A stretch of DNA of 64,000 nucleotides from Gossypium raimondii (lineage: Eukaryota > Streptophyta > Magnoliopsida > Malvales > Malvaceae), in NCBI RefSeq assembly GCF_025698545.1, contig NC_068576.1, positions 47,361,890 to 47,425,889 of the forward strand, read 5' to 3'. The notes below the pieces were generated by a model. The model had not been told where the DNA came from, did not search any database, and worked only from the letters and a program-made list of their open reading frames with translations. The first letter of the stretch is position 1. The number at the start of each line of letters is the position of its first letter. Both the position numbers and the translations under genes were made by a program. Shown here piece by piece: positions 49,297 through 61,926 of the stretch.

Positions 49297-50838
49297 TATG
49301 GATTTATTTACTTGGAACGTTCAGAGTGTGACATATCAGTAATTGAATCCTTAATTCGTGACTTGTACACTTTGATGTAGGTAAAAATTTGAGTTCAAAT
49401 AGATAAAGAACCGAAAGTTGGTAAGTTGGGTATATGACTTTTGTAGTATGTAGCATCGTTCTCAATAATTGAATTCATAACTCAATTAATGTGTAAATGA
49501 TATCCTCTCATTGTCATTACGTGATAGATGAAAATTAAACGTGGCCATGAGATGTTTTTCTTTGTGACAAATGACTTAATTATTATTTGATAGTAATTGA
49601 TTTCTCATGAAAGAATATGAATGACTACCATGAGATAAAATAAGATCATATTGGGAGAACATATTTATTTCAAATAGATTAATAATATCTTATGATGGTA
49701 ACCCACTTATGACAAGGTCATTAGACGAGTATTGATTAAGCAATTTTCATAATGGTATGTAGTTAGGAAAAATTCAGTCGTGATACTATAGTAGAATGAC
49801 TTCATAACTAAATAAGTTTATAATTAATAAGAGAAAAGTTAAAACTTAATTATAAATTATTTGAGCCCTGATTATATATGTCCAATTAGTCCATCTGCTA
49901 GCTCGTTTAAACTATAAACGAATTGCATGTAGAACCAAATGATAAAAAAAAAATGAATGGAAGTGATGAAGTTAGAGAAATGAGTTAAAGTTAACGTTGG
50001 AATATGGCAACCCTCGATGGCTAATTGGGTTAAAGTTAACGTTGATGGTTCAATGTTAAGAAATAACCCAAAAGCATTTGTAGGAGGGGCAATGAGAGGG
50101 CCTAGTGGAGGATGGTTGGTAGGATTCAAAATGATATTAGGTATGAATGATATCTTTTAGAGGCCAAAGCGATTCTTAAAGGACTAAAATTGGCTTGGGC
50201 TACAGGATTCAAGTGTGTTGAGTTGGAAAGTGACAATGCAATGTTGATTGAAACTATTCGTAACGGGTTGGCTACAGTAAGTAGTGTTGTTGAAGTCAGA
50301 CAGATTCACGATTGGTGTTCCAAAAATTAGAAAGTTAAATTTCGACATATTTAGCAAAATGCCAATAAAGTTGTTGATAGCTAAGGCAGATGGAGGCGTA
50401 ATTGAGCAATTGGTCATCCTGAAAGATCCTCCGTAATATGTAAGATGCTAGCTTGAAGAAGATATTAGACAGTTACTGGTGATTGATTAAGACTATGTTC
50501 GTTTAATATTCTAAGCTTATGATCAACAAAAAGAAAAAACTATTATTTTAATAAAATTTTCACTAAATTGACATCAGTATTTAGTTGATTGATGAGACTG
50601 TCTCAATCACCCTGTTAATAGTATGTGGCTATTTTCTTTACAAATTTAAATAAAAATTGTCATTAGTATGTACGGTACTACGGCTCGAACGTGAACCCAA
50701 GAAAGAATCCGATAATATTTTCCTTAAAGGAGAAAAACCACAAAAGCTAACAATCAAAGTGAAATCTGCCCCTCTAGGGTTTCCAACAAATCATTCCCAT
50801 TAAATTTCTTTGTTTTCTTTGCTCTGGTTCTTGGCGAT
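49297..50838. other. Gene-free region between the Gypsy element and the CRWN gene
   Basis: AT-rich DNA with an RNase H-like pseudogene at 50026-50430. The promoter and 5' UTR of the CRWN gene must lie toward the right end. No clear TATA box was identified. Confidence 0.6.
50026..50430 (+). pseudogene. RNase H-like (RVT_3 type) fragment, second copy in window
   Basis: Starts WVKVNVDGSMLRNNP with an intact DG block, then GGAMRGPSGGWLVGF. After a frame change it reads LEAKAILKGLKLAWATGF and VELESDNAMLIETI, then stops. The blocks carry the family Asp/Glu residues in order (D in VDG, E in LEAK, D in ESDN). It is better preserved than 31514-31935 but has a stop at about 50158 and two more near 50330-50350. 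A duplicated GTTAAAGTTAACGTTG lies at about 49984-50040. Confidence 0.75.
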
Positions 50839-53800
50839 ATGATCACGCCGCGAAGGAAGGCGTGGTCTCCACTAACTCTAACTCCGCCTACTGAGCCGCA
50901 GATGGCGGGGGTTCCGAACACTAGCAGCGGTGGCATTCGGGGTAAGGGAAAAGCTGTTGCTTTTGCCCATGATACTAGGAAACTGCCACCGCCTCCTGTT
51001 GCCTCTCTTAGTGGCAAGGGGCCTCTGAATGTTGAGGTGGAAGAGGAGGACATGGAGGATTGGAGGCGGTTCAAGGAAGCTGGGTTGTTAGATGAAGCGG
51101 CCTTGGAAAGGCGGGACCACGAGGCCCTTGCCGAAAGGCTCTCCAACCTCGAAGGGGAGGTGAGTCGTCATTAATTTTTATAACTTTTGCTGTTAGTTTA
51201 AATTTCTTAGTTGGAATCATCCGCTACATAACCAAAGTTTTGAAGGGCACTTTTTTCTCAAAGAAATTTGAACTTAGATGTTTAAGTTTGATCCCAAATA
51301 AGTTGAAGATTCGTGACAAAACAATCAATATGAAGAATATTAAAGTTTACATGTTTATATATTTTTGTTGAAATTAAAGTTTGATTTGGAACTTACTGCT
51401 GCTTACAGGAAAATTCTTTGTCATATTTTGTTTGACTATTTGCTTTTAAATCAATCAAATGCATGTAGTTCAGTACTACACTGGCTTTGTACTGGGTTCA
51501 TTTGTTTTGGCCTTCATTGTCTGCTCTTATTTGGTCGTTTCTGCTTTGCCATCATTCGATCACTCCTCAAGTGGTCTTCTATTAGGTGCTAACCGTTTTA
51601 ATTTTCGTGTGAATGTTGAATTACTTTGTTTCTTCTTTCGCTGTATATATGAAAAGTTGTTTAGTTTTTTGAATGCGACATTTAGGTTGCTCCATTGGGA
51701 TCCTCGAGTTTATGTGTTAATGTTGTGGAATCAGTACATTTTCAAACACACGTTAAGGGTTATGCATATGAACATTTCCATACTTGTGATGTAGGAGTCT
51801 AATGCCCAGCACTAGGCTTCCCTCTTTAGCAACTCAAACAGTTTAATCATGCAACAATGCTTCATTGCTGTACTGGTGAAACATGAATCTTTCTGTTGAA
51901 TTTCATTTGGCTTCCCTCTTTAGTAATTCAAATGAATGAAATAGATCATTGTGCTTCATTTAAATTGGTGAAACATTAATCATTTTTGTTCTTCACTTTA
52001 TTAGTTATTTAGTTGCATATTATTATTAAATGCCGTCATCCCAAGATTAAGAATGCTGATCACCTTTTATGGTTGGCCTTTGTTCTTTCTGTTGTGGGAT
52101 TATGTTAAGTTCCTGATTGAAGCTGCACCTATAAAGTTTGCTAAATACTTTTTCGTTGCTTGATGTGTCTATTTCTGTTTAGCTTTTTAACTACCAGTAC
52201 AATATGGGGCTCCTCCTCATTGAGAAAAAAGAATGGACATCAAAGTGTGAAGAATTAAAGCAAGAACTTGCTGAAGTTGAGGAGATTCTCAGACGTGAGC
52301 AGGCAGCCCACTTGATTGCATTATCTGAAGTTGAAAAGCGAGAGGAGAACTTGGCAAAAGCCTTAGCTGCTGAAAAACAGTGTGTGGCTGATGTATGCTT
52401 TTTCTTCCATTTTTTTCTTATATAACTGCATGTAATGTTTCTGTTCAGAAGCATCCTTAATGTTCATCATTGATTACCTGTTTAACCTGCTGTTTGTCTA
52501 ACTTACTGAAATTGATATTATGGCTATATCTCTTGTTGCAGCTTGAAAAAGCATTGCGTGATATTCAAGAAGAACATGTCCAGGTTAAGCTTAGTTCTGA
52601 TACAAAGTTGGCTAATGCAAATGCATTGGTTGCTGGAATTGAAGGAAAATCCTTAGAGGTGGAAGAAAAGCTGCGTGCTGCTGATGGTAGGCTTGCAGAG
52701 GTGAATAGAAAAAGTTCAGAATTGGAAAGGAAACTGCAAGAGATGGAGGCTCGTGAAAGTGTGCTTCAAAGAGAGCGTCTTTCCTTTGTTGCAGAGTATT
52801 CTCTTAATAAACTTTTTAATATATGTTAAGATGGTCGTTTTGACTTGAACTTTCTTGGATTTGCTCACATCTCATGACATATTGTTCTTGTTATGCATTT
52901 GTTCTACTACTTCTAGACGAGAAGCATATCAGGCAACTTTTTACAAACAGAGGGAAGACTTGAATGAGTGGGAGAAGAGACTAAACAAAGGAGAAGAGAA
53001 GCTGACTGAACTGAGGAGAATGCTCAACCAGAGGGAGGAAAAGGTGAATGAGAACGATAGGCATTTCAAGCAGAAAGAGAGGAGCCTTGAAGAGCTGCAA
53101 AATAAGATTGATTTATCCACATTGAAGTTAAAGGAGATGGAAGATGATATAGGCAAACGTTTGACAGACTTGGTTTCAAAAGAGAAGGTGGATATTTTAT
53201 GCCTAATTTAGTGATTAGTTTATTTTGATTTTGTTCTTGAATTCTGATTATTTCATTATGTTAAATATTGTAGGAAGCTGAGTCCATTAGAAGTACTCTA
53301 GAGGCAAAAGAGAAGGATCTAGTTGCACTGGAAGAAATGCTTACTGCTAGAGAAAGGGTGAGATAAACTACGTTCTGTTTTAGTTTGGATTGTAAATAAT
53401 GCAAAAAAGGCTGTATTTCCTTGATACTCTTTTTCTGGTTGTTTCTTTTCTTGTTTTTATTCTTTTGCTTCAATAACTGTGGTGTTTACAATTTCTAACG
53501 GCACCTTGTATTGTGTTTTGCACTTTCCATGCATAAGAAACACACCAGCATATATATTTCTTTGATGGTTGTAAGACATTATCTTTTTAAGGTAAGCATC
53601 TTTTGAGAAAATTGGCATGCTATTGATTTGATCATGAAGAGCTTGGTGTCATGACTAGATTGCAGTGTCCTGTTTGCATTCATAAGAACAAGATGTGAAA
53701 GTTATGATAATGATGCCGACACTTTCTTCACACTTAAGTTCACTCAAGGTTGAATGGTTTCCATAATGATTGTAGGTAAACTTTTTTTCCTGATAAATGT

Positions 53801-56800
53801 GAAGAATTGGAAGTAGGCGCTACAAATTTGATAAAATGATTGTATATTTGCGTCACATGCACTTTATTACAGTGCAAGTTGCAATGTTCCTTCTCTTTTT
53901 GGAAGTAAGCAATGGAGTTTGAGAAATTGCTAAGTTCTCTAAAGCAGAGATTCTTATGTCTTTCTTTTTTCTTTTCCTCTATATACTGATTCATTCTTGA
54001 ATTTGTCAGTATTTTATTGTATGTATGTGCATGATTTTATGATCCCGCTCTCCATGTCTATGCTCCTTTTCTTTGGCTTGTTTGGTTGGTAGAAATCTAT
54101 GCATATGGTGATAGACTATGCGAATATGTTAAATAGGGTGAGAATAATCCCTTTCTTTTCCTTTTGCTGAGAATCAGCTTGTAATTATTTAATAGCTTTT
54201 ATTTCGCAGCCTCAAGTTCTTAATTCCTTGGGTTTTTATAGGTGGAGATTCAGAAACTTGTCGATGAGCAAAGGGTTATTCTGGATGCTAAAAGGCAGGA
54301 GTTTGAATTGGAACTTGAAGAAAAGAGGAAGTCTGTTGATGAGGAACTGGAAGGCAAGATACATGAAATAAACCAGCAGGAAGCCGAAATTAATCACAAA
54401 GAAGAAAAGTTGAGGAAACAAGAACAGGCACTGGATAAGAAGTCAGAGAGAATGAAGGAGAAAGAAAAGGACCTTGAGGTGAGGTTGAAAGCAGTCAAGG
54501 ACAAAGAGAAATTTGTGAAAACTGAGGAGAAGAAGTTGGAGCTGGAAAGGCAGCAGCTGTATGCTGCTAAAGAGAACTTACAGGCTCTCAAAGATGAGAT
54601 TGATAAGATAGGTTCTGAAACCAGTCAACAAGAGTTACGAATTCAAGAAGAGTCTGAAAAGCTTAAAATTACTGAAAAGGACAGAGCTGAACATATCCGC
54701 TTGCAGTCTGAATTGAAGCAGCAGATAGTCAACTGCAGACATCAGGAGGAGTTACTTTTGAAGGAACATGAGGACCTCAAACAGCAAAGGGAAAATTTTG
54801 AGAAAGAGTGGGATGCTTTGGATGATAAAAGAGCTGAAATCATTATGAAACAAAAGGAAATTGATGAAGAAAAGGAAAAGTTCGAAAAATTGCAACATTC
54901 AGAAGAAGAAAGATTGAAGAAAGAAGAAGCTGCCATGCAAAATTATGCTTGTAGGGAGATGGAATCTCTCAGGCTGCAGAAAGAATCATTTGAAGCCACA
55001 ATGAAGCATGAGAAATCAAATTTGCTGGAAGAAGCTCAGAATGAGCGAACTAGAATGCTTCAAGATTTTGAAGAGAGGAAAATGAATCTTGAAACTGATA
55101 TGAAGAATAGATTTGATCAAATGCAGAAAGATCTGCAAGAAAGGATTGTTGCATTTGAGGAGGTGAAGGAGAGAGAACTTGCTAATTTGAGATGCTCAAA
55201 AGAAGATGCTGAGAGTCAACTGGAAGAACTAAAATCTGCAAGGTGTGCTGTAGAAAGGGAAAAACAAGAAGTTGCAATGAACAGGGATAAGCTGAAAGAG
55301 CAGCAGCTAGAAATGCGAAAAGACATTGAAGAACTTGGTATCCTTAGCAGTAAGCTCAAAGACCAGCGGCAACAGTTTATCCGTGAAAGACATAGCTTCC
55401 TTGAATTTGTAGAGAAGCACAAGTCTTGTAAGAACTGCGGAGAAGTAACAAGGGACTTTGTACTCTCTAACTTCGAAATTCCTGATTTGCAGGATAGGAA
55501 AATCCTTCCTCTTCCACAGCTAGCTGGTGAAACCTTAAGCCATCATCAACGTTATGTAGGTGGTTCTGGTGCTACAAATATCAATAGATCTCCTGAAGCT
55601 GATGCGCAATATCCAGAGTCTGCTGGACGCATGTCCTGGCTTCGCAAATGTACTAAGATTTTTAGCATTTCGCCAACTAAGAGAAATGAAAGTAAAGCTG
55701 AAAGGCCTAGCATGCTTACCGCTACAGAAGCAGGAGTGAGTATTCAAGGAGAGGCAGGAGAGCCATATTTAGGGATTACAGGTGACACTGTCCGTAACCA
55801 ATTGCTCCAATCTAATACAATTAGGGAGGTGGGTGATGGATCTGTCCCATCTGCTGATCATAGCTTTGGTGAGAGTAAGGTGCAAGATGTTCCTGAAGAT
55901 TCTCAGCAATCAGAGCAGAAGAGTGATCACCGCAAACCTAGAAGAAAACCTAAATCTGGACTGAATCGAACACGCTCCGTGAAGGCTGTAGTTGAAGATG
56001 CAAAACTATTCCTTGGTGAAAGCCCTGAAGGACCTGAGCCTAGTAATAGGGTGCAGTCACATGAAACCAGTCATGTCAATGAAGAAAGTGCTGGTGTTTC
56101 TAGTCATACTGTTGAGGGGGCAGGACCACGGAGTAATGCAAGAAAACGGCAACGCCAACAAAATTCCCAAGTTAGAGACAGTGAGTTGGATGCTGCAGAT
56201 AGTGAAGGACACTCTGATAGTGTCACGGCTGGTGGGAGAAGGAAGAGGCAACAAACAGTTACTCCAGGCCTCCAAACCCCAGGACAAAACCGATACAATC
56301 TCAGGCGACCCAAGACGTAAGTTCCATCTTATTATATGTAATATTCTCAATGACTTCTGGTAATAAATTGTACAATGTTGCTTTTTATGTGGTGTGGTGC
56401 TTTGACTAGATTCACATAAGTTGCCCTTCTAATTTTGATTGAAAGGTAAGAAATGCTGATTTGTTGTATTGTAGGATTCTCTTTTAGAAGAAATTTATTC
56501 AGAACCCTTTTAAGTTCTAAATTTGCCTTTGTGGAGTTTTTGCTTGTGCTTAGCCTGTAACTGAATTTGCCATTAATATTGAAACGGAAATGGGTTTATG
56601 AGCCTTTTTGATGGTCTTTTGCATATCAGATGCTGCGACGACTACCCCTTCTTTCTTGGACCAGAAAATATATGTTCGGAATGAGAAGTACTCAACACAA
56701 TAAGTAAATAACTACAAATAAATTAAGTTAATTCTCTCATCAATACTTTCCAATCCTTTCTAAAGAACTATGTATCAGCAGGATTACATTGTAATGATTT

Positions 56801-58098
56801 AAAACAAGATTTAGGATTTCAAATAAAACAATCAAAGCATACGGATTTGGTTTCATACTATTTAGCTGCATATAATAGTGTTAGAAGTGGAATTAATGGA
56901 TTAAAAAATGGTGAAAAGAAAAAAACCTTTTTGGTTGCATTATTGTTGAAAAAGTTGTTTTCAAATTTTTAGAAGAGGGTGTTTCCAAACATTTTAATTA
57001 CTGCTTGAATGACAATTTATGTTAATGTTTGGAGGTCAGTTCATATTTGTGTGTTGGACTGTGATGCAAGGACAAATATATTGTTCAAATTTGAATAGAA
57101 TGGTACATGCAAAACTAAATATGAAAAAATATGCTCCACCACATAGAAGGGTACTAAAAATATGTTAAGATCTGTGTTTCAGATGTTGGAGAATGTTGAC
57201 AGATACTGGAAGGCCTAATTGCATATAAGGGAACCATTTATGTATCTTTAATTATGTAGCATAGAAAGGAAATATTTTTGGGGGATATAGTGGTCCGTTA
57301 TTCTTTTATTTTTGTTTTGTGTGTGTGTGAAATGGAAAATATCTCCAGTGGAGGAAACCATTTCTTCTATTTAACCAGGGTTTTCTATAACTGGATAGTT
57401 TTTCGTGGTCTTAGGTTATTGTCTAGGATATGATTAAGGTTCACAAGAGGTGAAAACACTTGATTATTCTAAATATACTTTAAAAAAAAAATATTTTTAC
57501 AGTACAGTCACAGCCACAGCAGCACAGGCCTCATCTGATGTCCTGAAGACTAGGAAGGAGCCTGAGGATGGTGGGTTGGAGGGAGGAGTGCATACTAGGA
57601 AGGAGCCTGAGGATGGTGGGTTGGAGGGAGGAGTGCATACAAGGAAGGAGCCTGAGGATGGTGGGTTGGAGGGAGGAGTGCATACTAGGAAGGAACCTGA
57701 GGATGGTGAGAACAGAAGATCTAACTTGGTGCAGGTTACAACAATAAAAAATGTGGAGATCTTAGAAAGCGAGGTGGTTAAGGTAAGTCCTGACTAAACC
57801 ATTTGTGTTGGGATGCTATGTTATGATTTCCATCATGCGTTTTCTTCTTACTCTACCCCAAACCTTGTTATGCCAGCTCAAAACAAGCGTGGATGTTGGT
57901 GGCAATGAAATAGCAGCAAAGACAGTCAAAAGTGTGGATTTGATTGAAGAAGTAGATGTTACAGCTGAAAATGGTGATGAAGATGAGAGTTGGGGCAGAT
58001 TCCATGAGGAGGATGAAGAGGACGAGGGTGATGATGAGATGGAAAATCCGGGTGATGTGTCAATTGGAAAGAAAATCTGGACATTTTTTACCTCATAA
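50839..58098 (+). CDS. CRWN1: CRWN/NMCP1-type nuclear lamina-like coiled-coil protein
   Basis: Eight exons: 50839-51159, 52183-52392, 52542-52795, 52917-53187, 53274-53357, 54242-56316, 57503-57782 and 57877-58098 (stop TAA). All are GT-AG and in phase, 1238 aa. CRWN (LINC/NMCP) proteins line the plant nuclear envelope and control nuclear size and chromatin packing. N-terminus [16 protein letters not shown] is NMCP1-like. A very long heptad-rich coiled coil runs from about residue 85 to 770 ([14 protein letters not shown] style). A conserved block [14 protein letters not shown] follows, then a Ser-rich tail with basic clusters ([22 protein letters not shown]) suited to nuclear import, an acidic run ([11 protein letters not shown]), and the conserved terminus [11 protein letters not shown]. 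Exon 7 carries a 15-residue tandem repeat. The CRWN1-group assignment rests on both termini; other CRWN paralogues cannot be fully excluded. Confidence 0.93.
57549..57707 (+). repeat. 45-bp in-frame minisatellite in CRWN exon 7
   Basis: Three full copies (57549, 57594, 57639) and a partial fourth (57684) of a 45-bp unit encode [15 protein letters not shown]. Copies are nearly identical, so expansion is recent. The period is a multiple of three, so copy-number change keeps the frame. Confidence 0.92.
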
Positions 58099-60143
58099 GT
58101 CATAAGGCTCCTATTTTGTTTTTGTTTTTTAATTTTCTTTGAGACTGAGGGACGTTGCTATGCTACACTTTGGCACAATAAGTTGTGTAACTAGGATGCT
58201 TTAACTTTAGCTTTAGTTTTAGCTTCAGCTTCTGAGCTTTGCATTGTATCTTGTGTATGGCTTATATAGGAATGTTTCCTGTCTGTGGATTCCCCGGGAA
58301 AGTGATGTGGAAGTGGTAACAACAATTGATTTCTAGTTCGTTTTGTACACTATATTCTTTAGTTGCAAGTATGTTTTGCTTCATTTTTATCATATTCCTA
58401 GTTGCAAAAATTACTGCACATCCTGCTTTTGCCTTCTTCCCAGTTGCTGGAAATCATTTTGGAAATTGAATGCAATGCATTGACAATGAAGCATAGCCGC
58501 CTCTCTCACCTGTGCATGTTTATTTGATTAGGTTTAGATGGATGCATAGGACTTGTAAGACCAGAATCAACTCTTGTTTTTTTTTTTGCTTTGCTTTACA
58601 TTGCATTGCCTGCAGGTCAAGAGAGGCCACAAATTTTCGAAGTTGGTCAGAGTTTGACTACGACATGTCATTGTATATTTTAATTTACGAACATGTCTTT
58701 CTTTCTCTAGTGTCATTTTCATGCAAAGATCAATCGTCTAAACCAATTCCATTGAACCGGTCTTAGGATGAATCGCTACAATGAAATTGAAAATGAACTA
58801 GAAAGTTGGTATGATAGTAACATTGAAATGTAGCACACATATTTGGCTGGTATTGCCTCTTAATTTCCAAGAGAGAGATTTTCTCTTACAGGTTAAGATC
58901 TATTTTATTACTTTTTCATCCCTTAATATTCAATACAATGATTATCACCATTCAAATACATAGAATCCATATAAGATTTATTTATTAAATAAAAAAATTA
59001 ATTTGCAATAATGATCAAATATGTGTTAGATATTAATGAATGAAAAAATAATGAAGTGGAGCCAAATCCTTTTTTACCATAAAGTTGAATGCTAATTTTG
59101 TTTTTGCACTTTTGCACTACGTCTTTCTCTGATTCTGAGCGTCTGAGTCTCAGCAGCAGCAACAGTACTGTTTGAGTTGAGAAACCCCACCGGCTAAGCA
59201 CAAAATCAATAGCAAAAAAGCAAAGCAGAGATAAAAAACTCAACTTTGTCTTATTGCATTGCATTTACAATTTGACGTGCTCCCTTCCATCTTTCATTTG
59301 AGAGGGGACAAATGGTCCCCTGCCTTCCCAAACCCAAAGGACTAACTAATGCTACAGACCTTAACCCTCTCTCGTCAGCCGTCTCCAGAAATAAATCCCT
59401 CAACTACCACACTCTTTAACTTTAAATACTATATATAATGCAATACAATACCCAAAAGTAGTCTGCGAAAAGAATCACAAGGAGCTGCAAAGTGCATGCC
59501 AAAGTAGACAGCCGCATAATAATAGCATAAAATTAAAAGGGGTCGTTCTTCCTTTCGCTTTCAGTTTCAGATTTCAGTACTCAAAGCAAAGCAAAAGCCC
59601 CCCTTCAGTTTCTATTTTTTACTGCCTTTAATCTTGTTACTACTGCTATTACTGCCATTACTTTCTTGGCTTGGACTACTGTGCTTGTATGGATCTTTGT
59701 GTTCTTTCTGCTATATTACTTACCTTAGCTTTCCTATTACCAACATGGAAGCAAATTTCTCTACTCCCTTGCTGTGCTTCTCATCTCTCTCCTTTTCTTT
59801 TTCCCTTTCCCTTTCCTTGCTCACTTAACTATCTTTTTTGTTCCTTTCACTCTCAACTCTCCTTACTATCCTAAGCTTTCTCCAGAACACGGTATGCCTT
59901 TCGAAGCTGTCCCATGCTTCCTTTGCTTCTATGTTGATTGCTTCCAGTTCCACCCCCTTTTTATCTCTTCCTCTTCTTCTGTCTCTCTTCTTTACCTTAT
60001 CTTGACACTGGAAGCTCTTTCACTTTGAAAAGCCTTGTTTACAATCTCTCTATACATTTGTATTCCTTTTTCTAGGTTGTTTTCCAAAAACCAACAGCTA
60101 TACTTTGTTCTCTTTCTGAGTTTTGAAATATCTAACAAGGAGG
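58099..60143. other. CRWN 3' UTR, spacer and leader of the LRR gene
   Basis: 58099 to about 58480 is probably the CRWN 3' UTR. A TATATATA-type TATA candidate lies at about 59430. 59500-60140 is pyrimidine-rich (CTTTCCCTTTCC near 59800) and could be a long leader of the LRR gene, possibly with an intron. No other gene is seen. Confidence 0.5.
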
Positions 60144-61926
60144 ATGCTTATGAGAAGCAATCGTTTTACTTTGGCTGTTTGCATTCTATGTTTGGGTATT
60201 TGGTGCTGTGGCCAAGCATACAATACTGAAGAAGCAGCTCCCATGGAGAAAGCTGAGCAAGCCGCTCTGTACTCTGCCATACAAGGCTTTGTAGGTAATT
60301 GGTGGAATGGCTCAGATCTCTATCCGGATCCTTGTGGTTGGACTCCAATACAGGCATGGTTCACCTCTTGGTTTTAAGTAGTAACCTTGTCGCAATTGCA
60401 TTTACCATCTCACTCTTTAAGGTCAATGTTCGCATGTATATCATAATATATGACCGAGGCGGATGTAGTCTGCTTTGCTTATTTATCTTGATTGGTTCAC
60501 ATTAATTATTTGATACATATATAGTTAGGGTTCTCCTTTATTTAAGCAAAAAAAAAAAAAAGAAAAAAGAAGAGGGTGTAAAAAGTCTCTTCCTCCAGAC
60601 TCCAAAACTATACACGTTTATCACTTTTCTCAGTAAATTGATAGAAAAGAAATTATTAGTGTTGCTAATTGATAATGTGGTAATATATATTATTTTTTTC
60701 TGCAGGGGGTCTCCTGTGATATCGTAGGTGGCCTATGGTATATCACTGCTTTGAGCATTGGTCCCTTTTATGAAAACTCACTTGCTTGTGCCACTAATGT
60801 GGAGTTTAGGCCACAGCTCTTCCAGCTCAAGCACCTAAAATCTCTCAGCTTTTTCAATTGTTTCGTATCTCTTAGACATCCAATTACCATCCCTGGTGAT
60901 AAATGGGAAAAACTTGCTGGCAGCTTGCAGTCAATAGAGTTTCGGTCCAATCCAGGTCTCATTGGCCAAGTTCCTACTAGCTTTGGTTACCTCAAAAAGC
61001 TCCAATCTTTAGTCTTACTAGAAAATGGGTTAACAGGACAAGTACCAACTAATATCGGCAACTTAACCAACCTGAATCGACTAGTCCTGGCTGGAAACAG
61101 GTTTACAGGTCGAATCCCAGATAGTTTCGGAAGGTTAAAGAAGCTGTTAATCTTGGATTTAAGTAGAAATTCACTCTCCGGCCATTTACCTCTAGGTCTT
61201 GGTGGTCTGGCATCACTCTTGAAGTTTGATTTGAGTAACAATCAATTGAAGGGGAAGCTGTTTGCACGTAATGCATATCTGAAGAATTTGACCCTTTTAG
61301 ATGTGAGAAACAACAAGTTCTCAGGTGGGTTAAACCAGCCAATTCTAGACATGCATTCTTTGGAAGAGTTGATGCTGTCTTGCAACCCATTAGGTGGAGA
61401 TATTATGAGGCTAGATTGGCAAAGTTTACAAAGTCTTGTGGTGTTGGATCTCAGTAATGTAGGATTGAAAGGTGAAATTCCTGAATCCCTATCTGGATTG
61501 AAGAGACTGAGGTATCTGGGACTTGGTAACAACAATCTGGCGGGCAATCCCCCAGCAAAGCTAGCATCTTTGCCTAATCTTAACGCACTGTATCTAAATG
61601 GGAACAATCTGACAGGAGTGCTTAAATTCTCTGAAATATTTTATGGGAAAATGGGAAAGCGTTTTGGGGCTTGGAATAATCCAGAACTCTGCTATCCAAT
61701 TGGGTCAATGACAACAAGGAATGGTCCATATGGAGTAAAGCCATGCCAACGAGGTGTGACTTTGCTCGACCCTAATTCTGGGGCTAAGTTGGGGGATGGA
61801 AACTTGAACAACAATTCCCATTTCGTCGCCTCATTGGGATTCTCAAGCAATGGCATTGATGGGCTGCGGCAGTTAATTTGGGTAGATACATCGATAACAG
61901 TACTACTATTGAATCTTTTCCTATAG
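60144..61926 (+). CDS. Leucine-rich-repeat surface protein (Piriformospora indica-insensitive protein 2 type)
   Basis: Two exons, 60144-60353 and 60706-61926 (stop TAG), 476 aa. The first exon gives a signal peptide (about 1-25, LAVCILCLGIWCCGQA) and the N-terminal cap GNWWNGSDLYPDPCGWTPIQ. The join PIQ-GVSCD is the conserved block of this family and fixes the splice, although the donor is GC, not GT. LRRs of the plant type (LxxLxLxxNxLxGxIP) run from about 130 to 330, for example LQSLVLLENGLTGQVPTNI. A Cys pair region (ELCYPIG ... VKPC) follows, and the C-terminal hydrophobic tail ITVLLLNLFL suggests a GPI anchor. PII-2 was named for a role in root-fungus symbiosis. A second ATG at 60150 is possible. 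No kinase domain is present. Confidence 0.9.
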
